Shown here in pieces: positions 1 to 7,244 of a stretch of 64,000 nt of DNA. The position numbers and the translations under genes are program-made. Numbering within the stretch: the stretch's first letter is position 1; each line of letters opens with the position of its first letter. The notes under the pieces were generated by a model, which was not told where the DNA came from, searched no databases, and saw nothing but the letters and a program-made list of their open reading frames with translations. Source of the stretch: Paracoccaceae bacterium (GTDB taxonomy: Bacteria > Pseudomonadota > Alphaproteobacteria > Rhodobacterales > Rhodobacteraceae); assembly GCA_020622085.1 (NCBI GenBank), contig JAHRYM010000001.1:1449293-1513292 (forward strand), in the 5' to 3' direction.

Positions 1-328
1 CAAGGCCGCCCAGGATCGAATCTGCACCGGCGCCCCCCAGCAGGGAATCGTTGCCGTCGCCGCCGTCGATCGTGTCATTGCCGGCGCCGCCAAGGATGGT
101 GTCGTTGAACACCCCCGCGCCGCCGAACAGGCTGTCCGCGCCGTCGCCACCGTCGATCCAGTCGGCCTCGGTGCCGCCGTCGACGTAGTCGTTGCCAAGG
201 CCGCCCAGGATCGAATCTGCACCGGCGCCCCCCAGCAGGGAATCGTTGCCTTCGCCGCCGTCGATTGTGTCATTGCCGGTGCCGCCAAGGATGGTGTCGT
301 TGAACACCCCCGCGCCACCGAAAAGCGA
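1..328. repeat. 195-bp direct repeat inside the RTX gene
   Basis: The sequence starting at base 1 recurs at 196 with only a few mismatches over roughly 130 bases, then diverges. The period of 195 bases is 65 codons, so the reading frame is kept. It encodes a duplicated block of RTX nonapeptides. The first copy continues past the left window edge in an unknown number of further copies. Confidence 0.85.
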
Positions 329-1075
329 ATCGTCGCCCGCGCCGCCGTCGATGGAATCGGCGCCGGTGCCGCCGTCGACCGTGTCGTTGCCAAGGCCCGC
401 CAGCACCGTGTCGTTCCCGGCCCCGGCCCGGATCCGGTCGTCCTGCCAGCCGGTCGCTGCACCCGAGAGGCCGTCACCATTGTCGACCCGGTCGCTGCCG
501 TTGGCGATCGGCTCGACGTAGCTTGCATTGATCAGGTCATTGCCGGTGGTGCCGTCGATCCAGCCGTCGTCAAAGCCCGTCACCACCCGGTCGATGCCAA
601 GGCCCGTATAGGAAATGACGCCGCCCGTGATCGTATCCAGCCGGATCGATACGATCGGCTTGGCCTCGTAGACGCCGGTATCGGGCGCGGGGGAGGCGAT
701 CTGTTCGGGGGCAAGGAACAACTGCCCCGTGGTGCTTTGCACCAGAACCATCGTGACCGTGCCGGTGGTGCCGTCGGCATAGGTGATCGTTGCATCGTAG
801 ATGACCGAGGCATCGAAGGTGAAGGTCTGGGTGCCGGCGCCGATGTCGGTGGTGAAGCGGTCGTTCGAGACGTTGTTGTTCTGATCCAGCGCGGTGGCGC
901 TGCCGCCTCTGTCGACCATCGTCGTCGAGGTGACATGTGTGTAAAGCGGATCGCCTGCCGATCCATAGGTCTGCCCGACAAAAGCACCGGCGTTTTCGGC
1001 ATTGGTATTGCCTTCGGTCGGATCAAGCACCGTGGCGGTGGTGCCGAGGTAGATCCAGTTGAACGTCGTCGCCAT
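1..1075 (-). CDS. RTX calcium-binding repeat protein, 3' end cut by window edge
   Basis: The minus-strand frame begins with ATG at 1075 (MATTFNWIYLGT) and is still open at base 1, so about 358 residues are visible and the C-terminus is missing. The first 190 or so residues are a non-repetitive domain. From about residue 200 onward the protein consists of glycine/aspartate nonapeptides of the GGxGxDxLx type (for example GGAGNDTIDGG), which fold into calcium-binding parallel beta-rolls in secreted RTX proteins. There is no N-terminal signal peptide, as expected for type I secretion, where the signal is C-terminal. In Rhodobacteraceae proteins with this N-terminal start often end in a Hint (hedgehog/intein) domain; that part would lie outside the window and is inference. 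No secretion genes are adjacent. Confidence 0.85.
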   Translation of the reverse strand, partial: MATTFNWIYLGTTATVLDPTEGNTNAENAGAFVGQTYGSAGDPLYTHVTSTTMVDRGGSATALDQNNNVSNDRFTTDIGAGTQTFTFDASVIYDATITYADGTTGTVTMVLVQSTTGQLFLAPEQIASPAPDTGVYEAKPIVSIRLDTITGGVISYTGLGIDRVVTGFDDGWIDGTTGNDLINASYVEPIANGSDRVDNGDGLSGAATGWQDDRIRAGAGNDTVLAGLGNDTVDGGTGADSIDGGAGDDSLFGGAGVFNDTILGGTGNDTIDGGEGNDSLLGGAGADSILGGLGNDYVDGGTEADWIDGGDGADSLFGGAGVFNDTILGGAGNDTIDGGDGNDSLLGGAGADSILGGL

Positions 1076-1388
1076 GGGCGCCCTTCTGCTTGTCCCCAAC
1101 CATCCCGGCAGAAAAGCAGGATGACCTGTCCGCTGCCACCCGCCGGGTCTTTCGCCCGAAGGCCGCAGGGGCCGATCGCGCAAGGCCCCTCTGCCGTGGC
1201 GGCAAGATTATCGCGGGCGCTGCGGGAAGCATACCGTTGCCTGTCGGCCACGGCGGTTTTGCGCGGATGTGTGGCGGGTCAAACCCGGGATGCCTGTTTT
1301 ATGCGGGCGCTGCGACGGCTTCCTTCACGTTCCGGTTGCGGCGAGGGATCGCGCTTGTCGTGTTCCGGCCCGCCTGCGCCTGCGCCGC
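1076..1388. other. 313-bp spacer with no recognised gene
   Basis: This stretch lies between the start of the RTX gene and the stop codon of pepF, both on the minus strand. It must hold the RTX promoter and the end of the pepF transcript. I see no RNA gene, no clear terminator with a T-run and no convincing small reading frame. Confidence 0.5.
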
Positions 1389-3218
1389 TCAGGCCTCCAT
1401 CGCCTCAAGCTCGTCGATCATGCCGGCGATCATGCTCAGGCCCTTGTCCCAGAACTTCGGGTCCGAGGCGTCAAGGCCGAAGGGTGCCAGCAGTTCCTTG
1501 TGGTGCTTGGAACCGCCGGCCTTCAGCATGTCGAAGTATTTCTCGGCAAAGCCGGAGAGGCCCTCTTCGTAGACGGCATAAAGCGCGTTCACGAGGCCGT
1601 CGCCGAAGGCATAGGCATAGACGTAGAAGGGCGAATGGACGAAATGCGGGATATAGGTCCAGAACGTCTCATATCCGGGCATGAATTCGAAAGCATCGCC
1701 AAGGCTTTCGAACTGGATGCTCATCCAAAGTGCATTGATGTCGTCAGGCGTCAGTTCGCCCGCCGCGCGCGCCGCATGAAGCTTGCATTCGAAGTCGTAG
1801 AAGGCGATCTGACGGACGACGGTGTTGATCATGTCCTCGACCTTGCCCGCCAGCAGCGTCTTGCGCTCGGCCGGGGTCTTGGCATCCGCGAGCAGCTTGC
1901 GAAAGGTCAGCATCTCGCCGAAGACCGATGCGGTTTCGGCCAGCGTCAGCGGCGTGTCCGAGAGGAATTCGCCCTGCGGCGCGGCCAGAACCTGATGGAC
2001 CCCGTGGCCGAGTTCATGGGCCAGCGTCATCACGTCGCGCGGTTTGCCAAGGTAGTTGAGCATGACGTAGGGATGCACGTCCGTGACGGTCGGATGCGCG
2101 AAGGCGCCGGGGGCCTTGCCGGGCTTCACGCCCGCGTCGATCCAGCCCTTGTCGAAGAAAGGCGTGGCAAGTGCGGCCAGCCGCGGGTCGAAGGCGGCAT
2201 AGGCGCTGTCCACGGTGGCGCGGGCCTCCTCCCAGGCGACGATCTTCCTTTCCTCGATCAGCAGCGGCGCGTTGCGGTCCCAGACCTGAAGCTTTTCAAG
2301 CCCCATCCATTTGGCCTTCAGCCGGTAGTAGCGGTGCGACAGCTTCGGATAGGCGGCGACGACTGCATTCCTCAGCGCCTCGACGACTTCGGGTTCGACA
2401 TGGTTCGACAGGTGCCGCGCGGTCTGCGGCGTGGGCATCTTGCGCCAGCGGTCTTCGATTTCCTTGTCCTTGGCGAGCGTGTTGTGGACGCGGGCGAAAA
2501 GCTTCACGTTTTCGCCAAAGACCTTCGCCAGCGCCTTTGCGCCTGCTTCGCGCGTCGGGCGGTCGGTGTCGGACAAAAGATCAAGCGTCGCTTCAAGGTT
2601 CAGCGCTTCGGCCCTGCCCTCGACCGGGAAGGTCAGGCCGGCCATGGTTTCATCGAAAAGCTTGTTCCAGGCCGCTGCGCCGACGGTGGACTGATCGTGC
2701 AGGAACTTCTCCAGTTCATCCGACAGCTGGTAGGGCCGCATGGCGCGCATCCGGTCGAAGACCGGCTTGTAGCGCGCGATGGCCGGGTTGGCGGAAAAGA
2801 GTGTGATATAAGCGGCTTCTTCGATGCGGTTGAATTCAAGACTGAAGAACACAAGCGGCGTGGTAAACCGCGTGATCCGTTCCTGACAGTCCGACAGGAA
2901 TTTGCCGCGTTCGGCGTCCATGGTGTTCTGGTAGTAGCGAAGGCCCGCGAAGGACATGATGCGCCCGGTGATGGTGCTGATCCGCTCATTCCGCTGGATG
3001 CATTCCAGCATCCCGCCCGCGTCAAGCGACGCGAGCTTTCCTTCGTAATCCATTGCGAAGGCGTCACATTCGCCTTCGACCCATTCCATGTCGCGCTTCA
3101 GTTCCGGCGCGTCGGGCGCGGTATAAAGGTCGCGCAGATCCCATTCGGGAAGGGTGCCCAAAGGCTCGCCGCCGGTGGCATTGGCATCATGGACGGGGCG
3201 GGCGGCGATCTTGGGCAT
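1389..3218 (-). CDS. pepF: M3-family oligoendopeptidase F
   Basis: This 609-residue cytoplasmic zinc metallopeptidase cleaves short peptides, typically 7-17 residues long, in peptide turnover. The HExxH zinc motif is clear: HELGHG with H401, E402 and H405. It is followed downstream by the EtaSvFgE-type segment (ETASVFGE) that supplies the third zinc ligand. The N-terminal part (LPEWDLRDLY) is the typical PepF start and the length of about 600 residues is normal for the family. ATG at 3218 is chosen because it opens directly onto this conserved region. The gene stands alone, facing the DUF2189 gene across a 220-bp divergent spacer. No signal peptide is seen. Confidence 0.95.
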   Translation of the reverse strand: MPKIAARPVHDANATGGEPLGTLPEWDLRDLYTAPDAPELKRDMEWVEGECDAFAMDYEGKLASLDAGGMLECIQRNERISTITGRIMSFAGLRYYQNTMDAERGKFLSDCQERITRFTTPLVFFSLEFNRIEEAAYITLFSANPAIARYKPVFDRMRAMRPYQLSDELEKFLHDQSTVGAAAWNKLFDETMAGLTFPVEGRAEALNLEATLDLLSDTDRPTREAGAKALAKVFGENVKLFARVHNTLAKDKEIEDRWRKMPTPQTARHLSNHVEPEVVEALRNAVVAAYPKLSHRYYRLKAKWMGLEKLQVWDRNAPLLIEERKIVAWEEARATVDSAYAAFDPRLAALATPFFDKGWIDAGVKPGKAPGAFAHPTVTDVHPYVMLNYLGKPRDVMTLAHELGHGVHQVLAAPQGEFLSDTPLTLAETASVFGEMLTFRKLLADAKTPAERKTLLAGKVEDMINTVVRQIAFYDFECKLHAARAAGELTPDDINALWMSIQFESLGDAFEFMPGYETFWTYIPHFVHSPFYVYAYAFGDGLVNALYAVYEEGLSGFAEKYFDMLKAGGSKHHKELLAPFGLDASDPKFWDKGLSMIAGMIDELEAMEA

Positions 3219-3441
3219 GGCTTGGATCCTTCATTCCGGGTCGCGCAAGAAATAGGCAGCTTCCTCCGTCCAAGGCAAGCCGTGGCACGGCACTGCCGCG
3301 AACGTGAGCGGCGAAAGGGCCGGATTCGTGCTAACCTTGATAAATCGGGGATCGGATGCGACGAGGATGCACTCACGCTCGTGCCCCCGGGGTTCCGGAG
3401 CGTCGCACCGATCCGCCACCACAGTCGCGGGAGTCAGGCAG

Positions 3442-4299
3442 ATGACCCAGACCATTGGCAATCCCCTGTCCTGGGGGGCAAGGCAGTTGAACGCGGCAGG
3501 CCATGCGCTTGGAAACGCTGCGCGCCACCTGGGCGGCGACGAGGCGCAGTCCCTGCCAAGCCTGCGGCCGCTGGAGATCTCCGACCTGACCGAGGCGCTG
3601 CGACTGGGGATGCGTGACTTCGGCGCGATGCGCGGTGATCTCGTGATGGCGACGATTCTTTATCCGATCATCGGCATCGGCCTGATCTGGGCCACGCTCC
3701 ACCAGGGCGCGCTGCACCTGATCTTTCCGCTGGTCTTCGGCTTTGCGCTGGTCGGACCGGTGGCGGCGCTGGGGTTTTACGAACTCAGCCGCCGGCGCGA
3801 GCGGGGCGAAGATCCAAGCTGGATGGATGTGTTCGGGGTCGTCAGGGCGCCGGGCTTCGGTGGAATCATTCTCCTCTCCATCGGTCTTGCGGCGCTGTTC
3901 ATCGTCTGGCTGGTCTCGGCCTGGGGCATCTACCATCTGACCATGGGCGCGGCCGCGCCCGCCAGCGCCATGGACTTCCTGCGGGCGGTCGTGTTGACCG
4001 AAGGCGGGCGGTTGATGATGATGATCGGCATTCCGATGGGCCTTGTCTTCGCGCTGGTGGCGCTCTCGGTCAGCGTGATCAGCCTGCCCCTGATGCTGGA
4101 CCGCGACATCGGCCTGCCGCGCGCGGTGGTGACTTCGGTTCGCCTGGTGCTGCGCAATCCGGTGGTGATGCTGGCCTGGGGCGCGATCGTGCTTGCCGGG
4201 CTGGTGGCGGGGGCGATCCCGTTCCTTCTGGGCCTTGCGGTGACGCTGCCGACCCTCGGGCATGCAACCTGGCATCTATACCGGCGCGCGGTGGTCTGA
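3442..4299 (+). CDS. DUF2189 domain-containing integral membrane protein
   Basis: This 285-residue protein has about six hydrophobic segments after an N-terminal soluble stretch of roughly 60 residues. The region from PSLRPLEISDLTEALRLG onward, with MRDFGAMRGDL and then membrane spans, matches the DUF2189 family, common in Rhodobacteraceae and of unknown biochemical function. ATG at 3442 (MTQTIGNPLSW) is preferred over in-frame codons further upstream, which lie inside the divergent spacer with pepF. The gene is followed by the Anbu gene on the same strand after about 150 bp; there is no sign that the two work together. Confidence 0.8.
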   Translation: MTQTIGNPLSWGARQLNAAGHALGNAARHLGGDEAQSLPSLRPLEISDLTEALRLGMRDFGAMRGDLVMATILYPIIGIGLIWATLHQGALHLIFPLVFGFALVGPVAALGFYELSRRRERGEDPSWMDVFGVVRAPGFGGIILLSIGLAALFIVWLVSAWGIYHLTMGAAAPASAMDFLRAVVLTEGGRLMMMIGIPMGLVFALVALSVSVISLPLMLDRDIGLPRAVVTSVRLVLRNPVVMLAWGAIVLAGLVAGAIPFLLGLAVTLPTLGHATWHLYRRAVV

Positions 4300-4447
4300 C
4301 AGGGGCAGGGCGCCACCGGGGGGGCTGCCCCGCGCGCCGCGATCCGCGCCCGGGCCCGCGCGCGCCCCGGATCGGCGCCCCGATCGGCGGTTGCGAAGCG
4401 GCCCTGCGGAGACTAGGGTCACGTCAAAACGCAGGAATACCGCCTCC

Positions 4448-5173
4448 ATGACCTATTGCGTCGGCCTTCTGGTGAACCAGGGAATCGTGCTCCTGGCCGA
4501 TACCCGGACCAATGCGGGGGTCGACAATATTGCGACATACCGCAAGATGTTCATCTTCGAGACCCCGGGTGACCGCGTCGTGGCGATCATGGCGGCGGGG
4601 TCGCTTTCGATCACCCAGACAACGATTGCGCGGCTGGCCGAGGCCAATGTCGTCGAAGGCGCAAACCCCGAGACCGCGATCCTGCTGGCGCCGACGATGA
4701 TGGATGTGGCGGCGATCATCGGCAACACGCTGGCCAAGGTGCGCAGCGAGGTCGAGCAGAAGCTCGCGCCGGTGGGGCAGGGTGCCGCCGCCTCGATGAT
4801 CGTGGCGGGTCAGCGGCGCGGCGGGCGGATGCGGATGTTCCTGGTCTATCCCGAAGGCAATTTCATCCAGGCCACGGATGACACGCCCTTCCTCCAGATC
4901 GGCGAACACAAATACGGCAAGCCGATCCTTGATCGCGTGGTGCGGCCGGAGACATCGCTGGCCGATGCGCAGAAGGCCGCGCTTTTGTCGATGGATTCAA
5001 CGCTCAGGTCCAACCTGTCGGTGGGGATGCCGCTTGACCTTGCGGTGATCGAGCGCGACGCCTGCCGCATGGTCTTGACCCGCCGATACGAGGCCGGCGA
5101 TCCCGAGTTCCGCGGCATCAGCGAATCCTGGGCCAATGCGATCCGCGAAAGCTTTTCCAATATCCTGGTCTGA
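4448..5173 (+). CDS. Anbu-type 20S-proteasome-like peptidase
   Basis: This 241-residue protein belongs to the Anbu (ancestral beta subunit) branch of Ntn hydrolases, relatives of HslV and proteasome beta subunits. The start MTYCVGLL puts threonine at position 2, where removal of Met exposes the N-terminal nucleophile. The segment LLADTRTNAGVDNI, with the conserved Asp and Asn, is diagnostic. Anbu assembles into a ring or helical homo-oligomer; its substrate is unsettled. ATG at 4448 is fixed by the need to expose Thr2; the reading frame opens further upstream but that part is not conserved. In many proteobacteria anbu sits with ATP-grasp, alpha-E and transglutaminase genes. None is present here, so this copy is an orphan or the partners lie elsewhere. 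Confidence 0.9.
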   Translation: MTYCVGLLVNQGIVLLADTRTNAGVDNIATYRKMFIFETPGDRVVAIMAAGSLSITQTTIARLAEANVVEGANPETAILLAPTMMDVAAIIGNTLAKVRSEVEQKLAPVGQGAAASMIVAGQRRGGRMRMFLVYPEGNFIQATDDTPFLQIGEHKYGKPILDRVVRPETSLADAQKAALLSMDSTLRSNLSVGMPLDLAVIERDACRMVLTRRYEAGDPEFRGISESWANAIRESFSNILV

Positions 5174-5196
5174 TTGCCGGCCCCGGCATCCGGTGG

Positions 5197-6159
5197 TCAG
5201 CCCTGCGGACGGCAGTTGTCGAAAAAGGCGGTGATGCGATCGTAATAGGCGGCCCTGATCGCGGGAGTTTCCATCATTATCTCGTGTCTGGCGCCTTCCA
5301 CGTGGTCGAGCATGCCCCCGGGCCAGCGCGACACGATATGGCGAATCGCAGGGACATCGACCACCCGTTCGCGCGAGCCGATCGACACGAGCGCAGGCAG
5401 GCGCGGCGGCCCCATGCGCCCAAGGATGCGTATTTCGCGCAGGGCCTCGTGCAGCCAGTTCAGGCTTGGGCCGCCCAGCGCCAGATCGGGATGCGTGCGA
5501 ACCTGCCGCGCCATGAAGTCGAACATTTCGGGGTCGGTGGTCAGGACATTGCCGGCAAAGGGCTCGGTGGACACATAGCAGTTGGCCGAACTGCCGGGAA
5601 CATAGGTCTCCGAGCGGCCGATGTAGCGGCTGGCACCGCTCAGCATCCAGGCCAGCGGAACCAGCGGCGCCATGATGCGGATGCCCCACATCGGCGCCGA
5701 AAAGGCCGCCGCCCGGACGGGAAGCCCGTTGTGCAACGCGCGCAGGCCGATGCAGCCGCCCATGGAATGCGCAAGCAGGAACCAGGGCCGGGGCAGGTCC
5801 GCCGTCTCGGCCAGGCGAAGGAGGGCAGCCACGTCGCGCTGATAGTCCGCAAAGCGCCGCACATGGCCGCGCGCGCGGTCGTCGATCAACCGGTCCGACA
5901 GGCCCTGTCCGCGCCAGTCGATGGTCAGTGTCGCAAAGCCGCGCGCTGCCAGTTCCTGTGCCGCAGGTCCGTATTTTTCCAGATATTCCGTGCGCCCGGG
6001 AAACAGCAGCACCGTGCCCCTGTTTCCGCCCGGCCAGAAGCCAAGGCGGATGCGCACCCCGTCCGATGTCCGGGTCCAGGTCGTGACCCCGCCCGGCGGA
6101 GCGGTCGTCACGTCCTCAAAGAAGGGGGCGGTTGATCCGGTGATAAGGCGCTTGTCCAT
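5197..6159 (-). CDS. Alpha/beta hydrolase, lysophospholipase-like (S33 family)
   Basis: This 320-residue protein has the serine hydrolase nucleophile elbow HSMGG with Ser132, preceded by the oxyanion region LFPGRTEYLEKYG. That pattern is characteristic of PldB/monoacylglycerol-lipase-like hydrolases. The probable acid and histidine of the triad lie in the C-terminal third (GSRERVVD and EGARHEIMMET). The family hydrolyses lysophospholipids or monoacylglycerols; the substrate cannot be read from sequence. No signal peptide is seen. It is convergent with the Anbu gene (24 bp between stops) and lies 3' of the SCP2 gene on the same strand (20 bp), so the SCP2 and hydrolase genes may be co-transcribed, a plausible lipid-handling pair. 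Confidence 0.85.
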   Translation of the reverse strand: MDKRLITGSTAPFFEDVTTAPPGGVTTWTRTSDGVRIRLGFWPGGNRGTVLLFPGRTEYLEKYGPAAQELAARGFATLTIDWRGQGLSDRLIDDRARGHVRRFADYQRDVAALLRLAETADLPRPWFLLAHSMGGCIGLRALHNGLPVRAAAFSAPMWGIRIMAPLVPLAWMLSGASRYIGRSETYVPGSSANCYVSTEPFAGNVLTTDPEMFDFMARQVRTHPDLALGGPSLNWLHEALREIRILGRMGPPRLPALVSIGSRERVVDVPAIRHIVSRWPGGMLDHVEGARHEIMMETPAIRAAYYDRITAFFDNCRPQG

Positions 6160-6179
6160 TCCCGGCCCTTCTGCCCCGC

Positions 6180-6467
6180 TCAGGACAGCGCCGCCCCAAG
6201 CTGCATCGCCTGACCCATGTCGCCCTCGACGCTGAGCTTGCCGGTCATGAAGGCGGCGGTCGGGTTCAGGGTGCCGGCAAGGATCGACTGGAAAGTGTCG
6301 GCATCGGCGGTAAGCGTCACATCGGCGGGCTCATCGCCCGCGCGCGCACCCGACGAATCAAGCATGATCGCGCCTTCGCCAAGGATCACGAACTTGGCCG
6401 ATCCGGCAAAACCGCCCGTCAGCTTGCCGCCCAGCGCGGCCACGGCCGCATTCACCACTTCGCTCAT
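6180..6467 (-). CDS. SCP2 sterol-binding domain protein
   Basis: This 95-residue protein consists almost entirely of one SCP2 domain: N-terminal helix, GSAKFVILGEGAIMLD, then VTLTADADTFQSILAGTLNPTAAFMTGKLSVEGDMGQAM. The segment DADTFxxilxGxLnPtxAFmtGKlkveGDm is the SCP2 signature. Such proteins bind hydrophobic ligands (lipids, acyl chains) in a tunnel. The in-frame extension upstream of ATG 6467 overlaps the divergent TPR gene and is not conserved, so the short form is chosen. It sits 20 bp upstream of the alpha/beta hydrolase and probably shares its transcript. Confidence 0.9.
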   Translation of the reverse strand: MSEVVNAAVAALGGKLTGGFAGSAKFVILGEGAIMLDSSGARAGDEPADVTLTADADTFQSILAGTLNPTAAFMTGKLSVEGDMGQAMQLGAALS

Positions 6468-6544
6468 CGTTCCTCCGGTGACAGACTGCCGGAAAGATGT
6501 CCTTCCGACTTGTTTCCGGGACAGTTTGCCCCGATATCCCGGGC

Positions 6545-7234
6545 ATGGCCAGTTCCAGATTTCGTTCCGTTGCGATACTTGCCGCGCTGCCCCTGCCAAT
6601 GGTGGCGGTGGCTGCGGGGCTGGCCCTGGCATGGCCAGTTGCCGCGCAGACCGGGCCGATCGCGCCACAGGACCAGTCGCCGGGCTCTCCGGGCCTTGTG
6701 GCGCCCGAAAGCCCGTTGCCCCCGGTTCCGCCCGCACCGGGCGAGGCGCCGCAGCAAGAGGCCGCGATCGAGCGGCTTTACCGTGATCTGGCCGACCCAA
6801 TGAACCCGAACTGGGCGATCACCGAGGCCGACATCCAGCGCGAATGGTCGAAATCCGGCTCTCCGGCCATGGATCTTCTGCTCAGGCGCGGGCGCGAGGC
6901 GCTTCAGGCGGGCGATCCGGATGGTGCGATCGAACACCTGACGGCGCTGACCGATCATGCCCCCGAATTCGCCGAGGGCTGGAACGCCCGTGCAAGTGCC
7001 TTCTACATGAAGGGCCGGCTCGGACTGGCGATGGCCGACATCCGGCAGGCTTTGACGCTCAATCCCCACCACTTCGGCGCCTTGGCCGGGCTCGGGATGA
7101 TCTTTGAACAGCTTGACCGGCCCGACATGGCGCTGAAGGCCTATCGCGCCTCTCTGGCGCTGAACCCGCACCAGACGGCGGTCATCGAGGCGGTCGAGCG
7201 GCTGGAAACCGGCGACGCGGGAACTGCGCTCTGA
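6545..7234 (+). CDS. Secreted tetratricopeptide repeat protein
   Basis: This 229-residue protein begins with a signal peptide (MASSRFRSVAILAALP, hydrophobic core, then AWPVAAQ as probable cleavage site). A proline-rich linker follows, and then about three TPR units from residue 120, for example GWNARASAFYMKGRLGLAMADIRQAL and the unit after it. It is presumably a periplasmic scaffold protein; no partner is identified. ATG at 6545 is chosen over an in-frame ATG at 6497 because it begins directly with the signal sequence. The helicase gene starts 10 bp downstream, which suggests one transcript, but a functional link is not evident. Confidence 0.85.
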   Translation: MASSRFRSVAILAALPLPMVAVAAGLALAWPVAAQTGPIAPQDQSPGSPGLVAPESPLPPVPPAPGEAPQQEAAIERLYRDLADPMNPNWAITEADIQREWSKSGSPAMDLLLRRGREALQAGDPDGAIEHLTALTDHAPEFAEGWNARASAFYMKGRLGLAMADIRQALTLNPHHFGALAGLGMIFEQLDRPDMALKAYRASLALNPHQTAVIEAVERLETGDAGTAL

Positions 7235-7244
7235 AAGAACTGGA

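Noticed and set aside
1269-3617. Long open frame on the plus strand opposite pepF
   Set aside because: It lies antisense to a gene with clear catalytic motifs, and its translation has no domain and chance-like composition. Such antisense frames are common in GC-rich codon-biased DNA.
6468-6800. Extended N-terminus for the SCP2 protein
   Set aside because: It would overlap the signal-peptide-coding start of the divergent TPR gene; the SCP2 domain is complete from 6467.
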